Shown here piece after piece: positions 8,145 to 16,938 of a stretch of DNA of 29,525 nucleotides. Origin of the DNA: CAZJJK01 sp964546285 (GTDB lineage: Bacteria; Spirochaetota; Spirochaetia; Treponematales; Breznakiellaceae); NCBI GenBank assembly GCA_964546285.1, contig CAZJJK010000030.1, forward strand, positions 1 to 29,525, written 5' to 3'. The stretch's first letter is position 1; each line of letters opens with the position of its first letter. Below the pieces are notes generated by a model. That model was not told the origin of the DNA and searched no databases. It saw nothing but the letters and a program-made list of their open reading frames with translations. The position numbers and the translations under genes are program-made.

Positions 8145-8645
8145 TTAAATGTTAAGGCTAAGTACGAGGGAGCCCCGTTCCAAGGCGGCCAGCCCGGTGC
8201 GGGCTAGTTCCAGGATGCCATAGGGGCGCAGGAGGAGGAGGAGGCCTTCCAGCTTATCGGAATCGCCGGTAGCCTCCAGGGTAATGGTGGTGGGGGAGAC
8301 ATCGATTACGCGTGAGCGGAAAATGGTCGCGATCTCTATAACGGCTGGCCGATTGTTTTCATCGGCTTTAATCTTAACCAACATGAGTTCGCGGCGGACG
8401 CAGGAAGAGGCTTCCAGTTCGCGGACCGCGATAACATCCACCAGTTTTTCTAATTGTTTGACGATTTGGTCCAGAATAGCCTCATCGCCGCTAACGGCGA
8501 TAGTCATGCGGGACACGGACGGGTCATCCGTTTCGCCCACGGTTAAGCCGTCGATATTATACCCGCGACGACTGAATAGGCCGGAAACCCGACTGAGCGT
8601 ACCCGATCGGTTTTCCACCAAGGCCGACACCACATGTCGTTTCAT
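8145..8645 (-). CDS. ilvN: Acetohydroxyacid synthase small (regulatory) subunit IlvN
   Basis: Regulatory partner of IlvB that activates the large subunit and confers valine feedback inhibition. About 166 residues, normal for the long IlvN/IlvH type. The N-terminal ACT domain is clear ('VSALVENRSGTLSRVSGLFSRRGYNIDGLTVGETDD'). The second half is the ALS_ss_C domain ('RRELMLVKIKADENNRPAVIEIATIFRSRVIDVS', 'LLRPYGILELARTG'). I chose ATG at 8645, five bases after GGAGG; an in-frame TTG at 8657 overlaps that ribosome site and is unlikely. Unusually it lies between the aromatic fusion gene and the leuA leader, separated from ilvB by leuA, cimA and leuB. Confidence 0.95.
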   Translation of the reverse strand: MKRHVVSALVENRSGTLSRVSGLFSRRGYNIDGLTVGETDDPSVSRMTIAVSGDEAILDQIVKQLEKLVDVIAVRELEASSCVRRELMLVKIKADENNRPAVIEIATIFRSRVIDVSPTTITLEATGDSDKLEGLLLLLRPYGILELARTGLAALERGSLVLSLNI

Positions 8646-8709
8646 GTCTACCTCCAAGACCCCCCAGGGATCCTTTTTTTATCCATCCGGTGGCTTCCGC
8701 GCCGCCGGT

Positions 8710-10668
8710 TTATAACGAGGCCCGATAGGCCCCTAGGAAACTGAAATCCTCGGTTTTTTCTTTCAAGGCTTCAAGAGCTTTGTCAAAAGCCCCTTCCTCT
8801 TCCGGTATGGACAGATCGGCGTAAAAAAGATACCGCCAGGGTTTACCGGGAATAGGGCGGGACTCCAGCTTGGACATATTTATGCCGCGATCGCTGAGGA
8901 CTTTTAAGCAGGTGAAAAGCGAACCCGGCTCATTCGGAGTGGAAAAGACGATGGACGCTTTATTGAGCGGTCCGCCGGACAAGCCCGATGGTATAGGCGC
9001 CGCTGTCTTTTCGTCTCGTCTGGCCACAATGACAAAACGGGTATAGTTGAGCGGATTTGTTTCTATTCCCGCCTTAATAACCTTTAGACCGTGTATGTCC
9101 GCGGCTATTTCGCTGGCTATGGCGGCGTACTGCGCTCCACCGTCCCGTTTCAATGAGGCTGCCGAGCCTCCGGTGTCCACGCAGGGTTCTAGGGTCCATT
9201 CCGGATGTTTATCCAGGAATTCGCGGCATTGGGCGAACCCCTGGGGATGGCTACGTACAACTCGAATCTTATCCAGCGTCACGCCTTCACCGCCCAAGAG
9301 GCAATGAACGATACGGAGCTTCAGCTCGCCGACAATGGCTATATCGGGATAGCGCATGAAAAGGTCGTAATTTTCGTGGACGGATCCCGCTAAGCTGTTT
9401 TCCACGGGGATAACGCCGAACCGGGCTTTAGCCTCCAGCACCGCGTCAAACACGGCGGCAAAGGAGGAAACGGCCAACCTGGACGCGTCTTCGCCAAAGG
9501 CGCGGACCAAGGCTTGTTCGGCGTAAGCGCCGCGCTCGCCGCAGAATACGGCTGTTCGTTCGGCATCGGGAGCTTGGCTTTGGCTTGTCAGGTCAAGCGC
9601 CGCCGCGCCCTCGCCGGCGGTAGAACCGGCGCGGCTATCCGTTGGCCGTGGGGTGCGCAGAAGTTCCTTGCCCACGACCGGCGCTAGCGCCTCAATATCG
9701 CGCATCAGTTTTTCGAACTGTTCAGGGTACAAGGATTGAGGACCGTCGGATAGGGCCTCATCCGGCCGCGGATGAACCTCCACCGTTAAGCCGTCGGCGC
9801 CGGCGGCGACGGCGGCCAAGGCCGCGCGGCTTACCATGGCTCTGATGCCGACGGCGTGGCTGGGATCAACGATTACCGGCAAATGCGATAATTTTTTAAC
9901 CACCGGGATGGCGGATACGTCCAGGGTGTTTCTGGTATACGTTTCAAAGGTGCGTATGCCGCGTTCGCACAGGATCACATCCTTTGTTCCCGCGGCTAAG
10001 AGGTATTCGGCGGCCATAAGCCATTCTTCTATAGTAGCTGACGGTCCGCGTTTAAGCAGAACCGGCTTACAAAAGGAGCCTACTTTCTTTAAAAGTTCAA
10101 AATTTTGCATATTGCGCGCGCCAATCTGAAAAACATCCACTAAATCTTTCATGGCATCGGCTAATTCCGGGGATACCACCTCAGTGACTATGGGCATGCC
10201 CAGTTTTTCCCCAGCTTCCTTCATATAAACAAGGCCCTGCATGCCTAAGCCCTGGAAGGCGTAGGGACTGGTTCTCGGTTTATACGCTCCGCCGCGCAGC
10301 AGTACGGCGCCGGATTCACGGACTCGTTCCGCTGTTTCCATGATTTGCTCGCGGCTTTCAACCGCGCATGGACCGGCTATAACCGATATCCGCGATCCGC
10401 CAATCTTTACCGCCCCGATTGAAACTATGCTGTCTTCGGTTTGTGTTTCCCGCGATGCTAATTCATAGGGTTTGGACGTAGCCGCGACCCGCTCCACGCC
10501 GGGAAGGAGGCTTAATTCCCTCACATCCAGTGTTCCTTTGCCAAGGGCTCCCAATATATCGTCATCACCAAAGCGTTGTTCCCTCACTTTGAAGCCGCGC
10601 TCGGTCAAATGGACGCGAACCCGCTCCTTATCGGCGTGAGAGATTTGTTTGGACAAGACGACGATCAT
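8710..10668 (-). CDS. aroF-pheA: DAHP synthase-prephenate dehydratase fusion
   Basis: 652 residues with two enzymes. Residues 1-70 are a ferredoxin-like regulatory domain as in Thermotoga-type (Ibeta) DAHP synthase. Residues about 85-340 are the DAHP synthase barrel ('ISVIAGPCAVESREQ' around 94-108, 'LRGGAYKPRTSPYAFQGLG', 'LLKRGPSATIEEW', 'PVIVDPSHAVG'), making DAHP from phosphoenolpyruvate and erythrose-4-phosphate. A ~30-residue Ala/Ser/Thr-rich linker follows. From about 372 comes prephenate dehydratase ('FCGERGAYAEQA', 'FGVIPVENSLAGSV', catalytic 'NYTRFVIVARR'). A C-terminal ACT domain carries the Phe-binding motifs 'PGSLF' and 'LESRP'. It thus joins the first shikimate step to the last phenylalanine-branch step. 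No chorismate mutase domain is present. ATG at 10668 follows AGGAGG by four bases; a good promoter lies just upstream. Confidence 0.93.
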   Translation of the reverse strand: MIVVLSKQISHADKERVRVHLTERGFKVREQRFGDDDILGALGKGTLDVRELSLLPGVERVAATSKPYELASRETQTEDSIVSIGAVKIGGSRISVIAGPCAVESREQIMETAERVRESGAVLLRGGAYKPRTSPYAFQGLGMQGLVYMKEAGEKLGMPIVTEVVSPELADAMKDLVDVFQIGARNMQNFELLKKVGSFCKPVLLKRGPSATIEEWLMAAEYLLAAGTKDVILCERGIRTFETYTRNTLDVSAIPVVKKLSHLPVIVDPSHAVGIRAMVSRAALAAVAAGADGLTVEVHPRPDEALSDGPQSLYPEQFEKLMRDIEALAPVVGKELLRTPRPTDSRAGSTAGEGAAALDLTSQSQAPDAERTAVFCGERGAYAEQALVRAFGEDASRLAVSSFAAVFDAVLEAKARFGVIPVENSLAGSVHENYDLFMRYPDIAIVGELKLRIVHCLLGGEGVTLDKIRVVRSHPQGFAQCREFLDKHPEWTLEPCVDTGGSAASLKRDGGAQYAAIASEIAADIHGLKVIKAGIETNPLNYTRFVIVARRDEKTAAPIPSGLSGGPLNKASIVFSTPNEPGSLFTCLKVLSDRGINMSKLESRPIPGKPWRYLFYADLSIPEEEGAFDKALEALKEKTEDFSFLGAYRASL

Positions 10669-10710
10669 GAAGCCTCCTGAAAGCTATGGCGGATAAAGCG
10701 CCTTATAGGG

Positions 10711-10739
10711 ATATTAAATATTTAGCGTAAGATTGACAA
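10711..10739 (-). promoter_or_regulatory. Sigma70-type promoter for the amino-acid block
   Basis: Minus strand: -35 TTGTCA (10739-10734), 17-base spacer, -10 TAATAT (10716-10711), giving a start near 10704 and a ~35-base leader before the fusion gene. It is the only strong promoter I see for the minus-strand amino-acid run. Confidence 0.65.
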
Positions 10740-10777
10740 GGTGTTATTGCATGAATATGCGCGAATATTGCTTGTTT

Positions 10778-10806
10778 TTGTATCTTTTTGCATGATATCT
10801 GATAAT
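10778..10806 (+). promoter_or_regulatory. Candidate promoter for the export operon
   Basis: Plus strand: TTGTAT (10778-10783), 17-base spacer, GATAAT (10801-10806). The -10 matches 5 of 6, the -35 only 3 of 6. It would leave a ~130-base AT-rich leader. A second option pairs a perfect TTGACA at 10733 with a poor -10 (TATGCG). The intergenic region 10669-10940 is AT-rich and divergent. Confidence 0.35.
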
Positions 10807-10940
10807 AGTAAAGGAACTAAAACCAGACTAAAGAACCTACGCTCTATACTTTATTTTACATACTTTCCCTGGTTTTTACATCAGCTTAACCAAGCCTCCG
10901 TGATTATTCGCTATGTTTTATACCGGACGGAGGTGAATTG

Positions 10941-12260
10941 ATGAAACCTGGCGAGGGTATGATCGTTCAAGCGGTTAAGGAAAAACCGATAAGGACGCCG
11001 GGGCAGAAACGGCAGCTATGGGTAGCGTTGATCTTCTTGGCGATCATAGCCGGCGGCGTTTTCGCGGCGTATAAGCTGCTGTTGGGAAACCAGAAGAGCT
11101 ATGTTCTCAAAAATTTCAGCACCGCGGCGGCGGCGATAATGGATTTGGACAATACGGCTCAAGGCGCGGGCTCGGTAGAGGTTTTGGTTCAACTGAAGAT
11201 CCTCAGCGAGGCGGCGGGCTATGCCGATGAAAGCTATGTGGAAAACGGCGGGAAGGTGGTCTTGGGTCAAACCTTAGCCCGTCTGGATATGCCTGATCTG
11301 GAAAAAACCCTGCGTAAAGCCGAGGACAGCCTTGAGGAAAGCTTGCTGACCTTGGATAAGTATATAATTCAGACCGATTTCGCCATAGCTAAGGCGGAAC
11401 GAGCCATCGCGAAAACAAAACGGGACATAGCGGACGCGGAAGAAGAGCTTGCCTCCACAACCAAGCTCGCCGCCGCCGGCGTATCCAGCCAAAGCGATAT
11501 AAAAGCAAAGCTTGACGCGCTGACTCAACTCCGGTCAAACCTGTTTGACGCGGAAGAAGCATTAGCGGAAACCAAGCAAATCTATGAGATCGATTTAAAG
11601 CTAAAACGCAAGGCGATAGACGATCTGGAAGAGACTATACGCGAATACCGCGATCAACTGTCTAAGGCCGTGGTTACTAGTCCCTTAGCCGGTGATATCC
11701 TCAGCGTTAACGGCAACCTGCTTGTGCCTGGCAGCCGAATCGCCGCTTCCGCGGAATTGTTTACCGTCGGCGATCCCAGTTCCGCTCAAGCCGTGGTTGA
11801 GGTGGATGAGGCTTACGCGCCGCTGATAAAGGTTGGCGATAGGGCGCGGCTTTTGGTGGGAGGCGCTTGGACCGATGGCCAAGTAAGCAGCGTTGGCAAA
11901 GTGGCGGTCCTGTCTTCTGACGGGGTTACATCGACTATCGAAATAAAGATTAAGCCGGATGTTCTCGCTTCATCCTTTATCCAAGGAGCGAGCGTTACGG
12001 CGCAGTTTCCTCTGGGCGCGCGCGAGGGCGTTCTCACCTTGCCCAGGGGCGCGTACCTAACAACCGGAAACCAAAAGTATGTTTATGTGGTTGAAGGGGA
12101 TAAAGCTTATAGGCGGACGGTCGCCTTTGGCGAGATTAAGGACAGCTTGGTGGAAGTGAGCGCTGGGTTAAAAGCCGGCGAAACGGTTATTACCAGCGGA
12201 TATCAGAACTTTATCGAATTTGAGGAAGTCCAGATCATTAGGACAGGAGGATCTAAATGA
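10941..12260 (+). CDS. MacA/HlyD-type periplasmic membrane fusion protein
   Basis: Bridges an inner-membrane ABC exporter to a TolC-type channel. About 439 residues: cytoplasmic N-terminus, one membrane anchor near 25-47 ('LWVALIFLAIIAGGVFAAY'), first lipoyl half-domain ('YADESYVENGGKVVLGQTLARLD'), a long helical hairpin of about 120 residues rich in Glu/Lys/Ala, second lipoyl half ('VVTSPLAGDILSVNGNLLVPG'), beta-barrel and membrane-proximal domains ending 'GLKAGETVITSGYQNF'. ATG at 10941 lies seven bases after GGAGG; a TTG immediately before it is less likely. Its stop overlaps the ATPase start (ATGA). The cargo is unknown; the set resembles MacAB-TolC with ATPase and permease on separate chains. 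Confidence 0.9.
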   Translation: MKPGEGMIVQAVKEKPIRTPGQKRQLWVALIFLAIIAGGVFAAYKLLLGNQKSYVLKNFSTAAAAIMDLDNTAQGAGSVEVLVQLKILSEAAGYADESYVENGGKVVLGQTLARLDMPDLEKTLRKAEDSLEESLLTLDKYIIQTDFAIAKAERAIAKTKRDIADAEEELASTTKLAAAGVSSQSDIKAKLDALTQLRSNLFDAEEALAETKQIYEIDLKLKRKAIDDLEETIREYRDQLSKAVVTSPLAGDILSVNGNLLVPGSRIAASAELFTVGDPSSAQAVVEVDEAYAPLIKVGDRARLLVGGAWTDGQVSSVGKVAVLSSDGVTSTIEIKIKPDVLASSFIQGASVTAQFPLGAREGVLTLPRGAYLTTGNQKYVYVVEGDKAYRRTVAFGEIKDSLVEVSAGLKAGETVITSGYQNFIEFEEVQIIRTGGSK

Positions 12261-12937
12261 TTCAGCTAACGGATATAGGGCGGCAGTACGATTTGGGCGA
12301 AACCAAGGTGGACGCTCTTAAGAATATCAGCTTGACTATTGAACGCGGCGAATATATCGCCGTCGTCGGGCCGTCCGGTTCGGGAAAGTCCACTCTGCTA
12401 CATGTGCTAGGTATTTTGGACCAGGCGACCTCCGGAATTTACACGCTGGAAGGCCACGATATAACCCGCTTGCCCGATAAGGAACAGGCGCGGATACGGA
12501 ATCGGCATTTTGGTTTCGTGTTCCAAAGCTTCAACCTATTCTCCGATATGAGCGCTATAGAAAACGTCATGGTGCCGATGCGTTACGCCGCCGTTCCAAA
12601 CAAAGTAGGCCGAGAGCGCGCCGCCGCTCTGCTGGAGAAGGTGGGCTTATCCCATCGCGTCCATCATCTGCCGATGATGCTGTCTGGCGGCGAGCAACAG
12701 CGTGTGGCTATAGCGCGGGCCTTGGCTAATGATCCTGACCTTATTTTCGCCGATGAGCCCACCGGTAATCTGCCGAGCGACAAGGGCGAGGAAATTTTAC
12801 GTATTCTAGAGGACCTAAACGCCAATGGCGCTACCGTCGTCATGGTTACGCATAATCCCGATCAGGCTAAGCGCGCTAAGCGCATCATTCGTATCAAGGA
12901 CGGACTCCTGGAAGGAGACGAATATGCGAATCGGTGA
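12257..12937 (+). CDS. ABC exporter ATPase, MacB/LolD type
   Basis: Drives the two FtsX-type permeases encoded next. 226 residues: Walker A 'GPSGSGKST' (38-46), Q-loop 'FVFQSFNLF', signature 'LSGGEQQRVAIARAL' (142-156), Walker B 'LIFADEPTG', H-loop His199 in 'MVTHN'. Standard length for the MacB/LolD/FtsE class. Right after Walker B the D-loop reads 'GNLPSDKG' where most relatives have 'GNLDS', so the usual Asp is Pro. The start overlaps the fusion-protein stop by ATGA with AGGAGG six bases upstream; the 3' end overlaps the first permease by 14 bases. Confidence 0.95.
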   Translation: MIQLTDIGRQYDLGETKVDALKNISLTIERGEYIAVVGPSGSGKSTLLHVLGILDQATSGIYTLEGHDITRLPDKEQARIRNRHFGFVFQSFNLFSDMSAIENVMVPMRYAAVPNKVGRERAAALLEKVGLSHRVHHLPMMLSGGEQQRVAIARALANDPDLIFADEPTGNLPSDKGEEILRILEDLNANGATVVMVTHNPDQAKRAKRIIRIKDGLLEGDEYANR

Positions 12938-14323
12938 TGAGGTCAGATTTAGCCTTAAGGGGCTGTTCGCGCGGCCTGTGGAAACCGGCTTTCTGATTCT
13001 CGGTATCGCCCTGGGCATTGGCGCGACAGCCACCGGTTTGTCTCTGTACATACATACGGTCAAAGTGGGCAATGATTTAGTGAATCTTCCCCAATACCGT
13101 GAAGTAATCGTGACGCCGGGCATAGATTCCGAAAACGCCGACGCCCCCGCTCTCCTTGTGGAGAGTACCCGGCCAGTCAATTTTTCGTCGGATGATTTAA
13201 GGGCGGTTGAGGAAATCCCCGCGGTATCACACGCTTATCTTGTGCGCGAAACCGAATATCGCTTGGGTAACGTGCCTCTGAGCGATCAGGCTTTGCCTGG
13301 CGGCGGTCAAGTTATCTTTGAAAGNNNNNNNNNNNNNNNNNNNNNNNNNNNNNNNNNNNNNNNNNNNNNNNNNNNNNNNNNNNNNNNNNNNNNNNNNNNN
13401 NNNNNNNNNNNNNNNNNNNNNNNNGGTGGGAGTCTATGCGGGCTGAAAGCGAGGCTATGGTGTCCGAAACGCTTGAGTTGAGCGATCCCGAGCCTCTGCT
13501 TGAGGAAATGCCGGGTAAAATGGTCAGTCCCGCTTTCTTTGAGGCTATGCGCTTGGAAGCTGTCGAAGGTTCCGTATTCACCGAGCTTGAGGCGGAAAAT
13601 CGCGACCGGGTGCTTGTTTTGGGTTCCAATTTGGCGGAGAGCTTGTACGAAGACGGAAAAAGCTTTGGCCGACAGATCATTATGAACCGGCAAATTTACA
13701 CTATTATAGGAGTCCTGAAAGAAACCGGCACCGATATCGATAATTTTGGCTTTACACCCTACTTCATTTCGTTCTTCGCGGGGCGTTTCAACGCCGTTTC
13801 CGTCAATTTCATGGTGGCTGATCCCGCTGATTTGGATGATGCCGAAAGCCAGATTACGCACTATTTCACTCAGAAACACGGTATCGTGTCCGTCAATACG
13901 CCCAGACGTCAGGCTGAGGAAGCTAATCGGCGAAACGCCCGTTTGGCGATCATTATTCTGTTTTTAGCTGGTTCTGGCTTTTTTATCGCCGTGGTAAATG
14001 TATCCAATATTCTATTAAGCCGGACTATTCGGCAATTCCGCTCTATCGGTATACATAAGGCGCTTGGCGCTTCCCGCTCCGATATTTTTAGTCTTTATTT
14101 TACTGAATCGTTGTTTTTATCCTTGGCTGGCATGGCTCTTGGCATCGTCTTTACCGTGTTTTTATCGTTGCTCCTAAAAACGCGCTTGTCGTCCGGCGCT
14201 ATGTCTATGTCCGGTCTCCTAATCGGGATTATCGCGTCCACGCTAATCACTATACTTATAACCCTCTACCCGTCGTACCAGGCTTCAAAGGTTCCGGCGG
14301 CTCAAGCGGTGAAAATGGAGTAA
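12924..14323 (+). CDS. FtsX/MacB-type permease 1, interrupted by assembly gap
   Basis: Inner-membrane subunit of the exporter. Before the gap: ~133 residues from ATG 12924 (GAAGGAG six bases upstream, inside the ATPase gene), with the first membrane helix ('GFLILGIALGIGATATGLSLY') and the start of the MacB periplasmic domain. After the gap: ~299 residues with the rest of that domain and three C-terminal helices including the FtsX signature region ('VNVSNILLSRTIRQFRSIGIHKALGASRSDIF'). The sum (432) nearly equals the partner permease (436), so little is missing. The two parts are not in one frame if the gap is exactly 100; a true gap length of 3n+2 restores the frame, so a pseudogene is not implied. 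The second permease begins 3 bases after the stop. Confidence 0.88.
13325..13424. other. Assembly gap (100 N) inside permease 1
   Basis: Exactly 100 N, a placeholder. The flanks are two parts of the same permease, and comparison with the paralogue that follows suggests the true missing length is short. Confidence 0.97.
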
Positions 14324-14326
14324 GCT

Positions 14327-15637
14327 ATGGAGACTATTATCACTTCATTGCGCCGGCTGCTAAAAGACCCGGGGAAATCGTTATTGACTATCGGAACTAT
14401 CAGTCTTGGGATAGCCGTTTTGATCTTAGCTCTTAGCCTGAGCGCTTTCTTTTCAGACGCTGTGGACGCTCTGCTTCATCGGGAAGGCATCGTGGTCGCT
14501 ATCGGCAACGGCGAGTTCGGTTCGGATGGTACCTACGAGCAAGCGCGACCCGGAGTGTTTGACGCTACGCTGATACCCGCTCTGGAAGCCGATGTGCCGG
14601 GTTTAGAAGCGGCCGCGCCGATCATGAATATCGCTTGGCAATATGTGATTGTGGATGGTAATACGTATACGCCGCGATCCATGACGGCTTCCAGCGAAAA
14701 ATACCTGGATGTTTTTAATCTAGAGCTGATCGCCGGCTCCAATTTTACCGCCGACGATGTTGAAAACGCGAAAGCGGTAAGCGTGATAAGCGCTGATTTG
14801 GCTGAATTGTGGTTTGGGAGCGCCGAAAACGCTGTCGGTAAGGCTATAAAGCCGTCAATGGGCGGCTCTCAAGCGCGCGGCGGCGATCGCGCCGAACGTT
14901 TTACCCTACCGGACTTTACGGTGGTCGGCGTTTACCAGGATCCCTTGGAAACACTGCGTAAGGCCTATGGCATCGCTGATTTGGTGATACCGAGTACCTC
15001 CTTTATGCCTGGCGGCATGGGCGGGCGGCAGCTGCTTTCGCGCTTCAGCAATTCGCTTGTGTACGCTCGTGTGCGAGCGGCTTCCGTCGCCGCCGCCGAA
15101 TCCTATATCCGGTCCAGCATTAGCGGTCTTTATGGGCCCGATGTCACGATGACGGTATGGGAGGGTTCGCCTGATTCCAAGACGAGCGTAATTGACGATG
15201 TTAAGGAATCCATCAATACCTTCTCTATCATCACGAATATTTTAGGTTTCGTTCTCTTGTTCTCCGGTTCTATCGGTATACTAAGTATTATGCTGGTGGA
15301 TGTTTTAAGCCGAGGTCGTGAGATAGCGCTTGAAAGAGCAATTGGAGCGTCAAAAAGCGTTATTATTAAAGAGTATATCGCTCGCTCGTTGATTCTTTCC
15401 GGACTTAGCTTGATTTTGGGTATCGCCTTAAGCTATCTCCTCAGCGAGCCTATATTGGCCTTAATTTTACCGGTTTTCTCAATTTTCCCCGCGTCTATCG
15501 TGGGCTCGCAATTGATCACCGTATGGGCTGTTTTTTTAGCCTCGGTATCGGCTTTAGCTATGGGAGCTTTGCTTGGCATGGTGCCAATCAATACGGCGGT
15601 TCAGCTTGATATTATCGAAGGTCTGAGGGATATATGA
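14327..15637 (+). CDS. FtsX/MacB-type permease 2
   Basis: Second inner-membrane subunit; likely forms a heterodimer with permease 1. 436 residues: N-terminal helix ('SLLTIGTISLGIAVLILALSLSAFF'), a MacB-type periplasmic domain of about 220 residues ('VPGLEAAAPIMNIAW', 'YLDVFNLELIAGSNF'), then three helices of the FtsX domain ('LSRGREIALERAIGASKSVIIKEYIARS') and C-terminal 'IEGLRDI'. ATG at 14327 has GGAG six bases upstream; the stop overlaps the next gene by ATGA. The periplasmic part is Ala/Ser-rich and diverges from permease 1, as expected for subunits with different roles. Confidence 0.92.
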   Translation: METIITSLRRLLKDPGKSLLTIGTISLGIAVLILALSLSAFFSDAVDALLHREGIVVAIGNGEFGSDGTYEQARPGVFDATLIPALEADVPGLEAAAPIMNIAWQYVIVDGNTYTPRSMTASSEKYLDVFNLELIAGSNFTADDVENAKAVSVISADLAELWFGSAENAVGKAIKPSMGGSQARGGDRAERFTLPDFTVVGVYQDPLETLRKAYGIADLVIPSTSFMPGGMGGRQLLSRFSNSLVYARVRAASVAAAESYIRSSISGLYGPDVTMTVWEGSPDSKTSVIDDVKESINTFSIITNILGFVLLFSGSIGILSIMLVDVLSRGREIALERAIGASKSVIIKEYIARSLILSGLSLILGIALSYLLSEPILALILPVFSIFPASIVGSQLITVWAVFLASVSALAMGALLGMVPINTAVQLDIIEGLRDI

Positions 15638-16938
15638 AACGCTTATTCGGTATAGTTGTCGCCGCCCTTCTGACGAGCGCCGCCGCTTCGGCTCAGGACG
15701 CGGAGAATCAACTGGAAGCGATAGTGGAACGGGCTATAGCGGATAATCCTAGTCTGAGCGCTCTCCGCGATAGTATAGCGGAACTCCGTCTGGAAAGACC
15801 GCGGGCATTAACGCTGGAGCAAACTAAACTGAGCCTGTCTGGCTCATATAGCGTCAAGCCGACTGGCGATGTTTTCGGCGGCGGCGCCAGCTTGTCCCTG
15901 CCCGTCGTGTCCCAGTTGTCGCTTGGCGCTTCCTATGATTTCGTCAAAGAATCCGCTTCGCTTAGCTTATCCGTTCAACCCTTCGCTAAGGGCGGCGACG
16001 CCGACGCCTGGTTGGATCAACTGACGGCGAAGGAATTGTCGTATAAGCAGGAAGAGGCTAAGCTCCGCTCCAGCGCTGAAAGCTTTTATGTGGCTATGGC
16101 GGCGGCCCTGGCGAAGCTGGAAATCGCGAAAGCGCGTTTCGATATAGCCGAAGCGTCATATAAAGGCGCGGTTCTTAAGTATGAGGCTGGTCTTCTATCG
16201 TATAAAGAGTATAGAAGCAAGGTTCAGGAATACCAGTCTAGTTTACAGGATGTTCTTAAGGCTGAACGGGAGTTGCTGAGCCAACGTAAAAACGCGTTGA
16301 CGATATTCGGCGGCGTCGCCGTTTTGGATAAAGCCGAAACTTGGAAAGTAAGCGCCGACCAGTTGATCGCGGCCGCCGAGGAACTGGAAACAAGCCTTTC
16401 CGCCGCCGGGGCGCCTGATTCTTTGGATCTTATCCAAGCGCGGATGGATTTAGCCGCTTTAGAACGTGAGCAAAAGGCTACCCTGGTTTGGCAGCCGAAT
16501 GTCTCAATGAGCGCGAAGTCCAATACCCCCTTTGATTCAGCCGAGTTGAGCGTCAGCTTGTCTATCAGTTTGGATCAGCTTAAGCTGGATGAAAAGACGA
16601 AGCTCGCTAGCGACATTGAGTTGAAACGTCTGGAAGTTGAGAGAAAGCGGCTTGAACTTGAATATTCGCTGAAGCAACAATTGATACAATGCGAAACCCT
16701 AAAGGAAAGCTTGGATATCAACCGTGCCGGCCTTCGTTTGACGGAGGAGGCGTATGAGGAAGCGAAGGTTCAAAACGCCGCCGGGACCTTGGATAAGGCT
16801 GATTTGGAAACAGCGCGGCTGGATTTAGAGGAAGCCGCCTTGGCTTTTACTCAAGCCGCCGCCGAATACCTGGCTAGTTGGCGGGCTTTACGGCTGTATT
16901 ACTTAAAAAGTTATGATATTGGAGGAAAAGCGTTATGA
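15634..16938 (+). CDS. TolC-family outer-membrane efflux protein 1
   Basis: Probable outer-membrane channel of the export system. 434 residues with a Sec signal peptide (1-20, cleavage after 'AAASA'). The mature protein has the TolC two-repeat plan: helices, a beta-rich segment about residues 70-115 with alternating hydrophobic/Ser strands ('GASLSLPVVSQLSLGASYDF', 'SASLSLSVQPF'), a long coiled coil ('SYKGAVLKYEAGLLSYKEYRSKVQEYQ'), then a second beta segment near 290-310 ('NVSMSAKSN', 'SAELSVSLSISL') and a second coiled coil. Start overlaps the permease stop (ATGA), and its own stop overlaps the next gene (ATGA). Identity to characterised TolC is probably low, but the architecture is clear. 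Confidence 0.85.
   Translation: MKRLFGIVVAALLTSAAASAQDAENQLEAIVERAIADNPSLSALRDSIAELRLERPRALTLEQTKLSLSGSYSVKPTGDVFGGGASLSLPVVSQLSLGASYDFVKESASLSLSVQPFAKGGDADAWLDQLTAKELSYKQEEAKLRSSAESFYVAMAAALAKLEIAKARFDIAEASYKGAVLKYEAGLLSYKEYRSKVQEYQSSLQDVLKAERELLSQRKNALTIFGGVAVLDKAETWKVSADQLIAAAEELETSLSAAGAPDSLDLIQARMDLAALEREQKATLVWQPNVSMSAKSNTPFDSAELSVSLSISLDQLKLDEKTKLASDIELKRLEVERKRLELEYSLKQQLIQCETLKESLDINRAGLRLTEEAYEEAKVQNAAGTLDKADLETARLDLEEAALAFTQAAAEYLASWRALRLYYLKSYDIGGKAL

Noticed and set aside
8646..8709. CCGGcGGC/GCCaCCGG stem and an A-run after the aroF-pheA gene as a terminator
   Set aside because: On the coding (minus) strand the stem is followed by A, not T, and contains a mismatch; the plus-strand T-run has no gene in front of it.
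12924..14323. Permease 1 as a frameshifted pseudogene
   Set aside because: The two halves are in different frames only if the N run is taken as a true 100 bases; it is a placeholder, and the combined length matches the intact paralogue.
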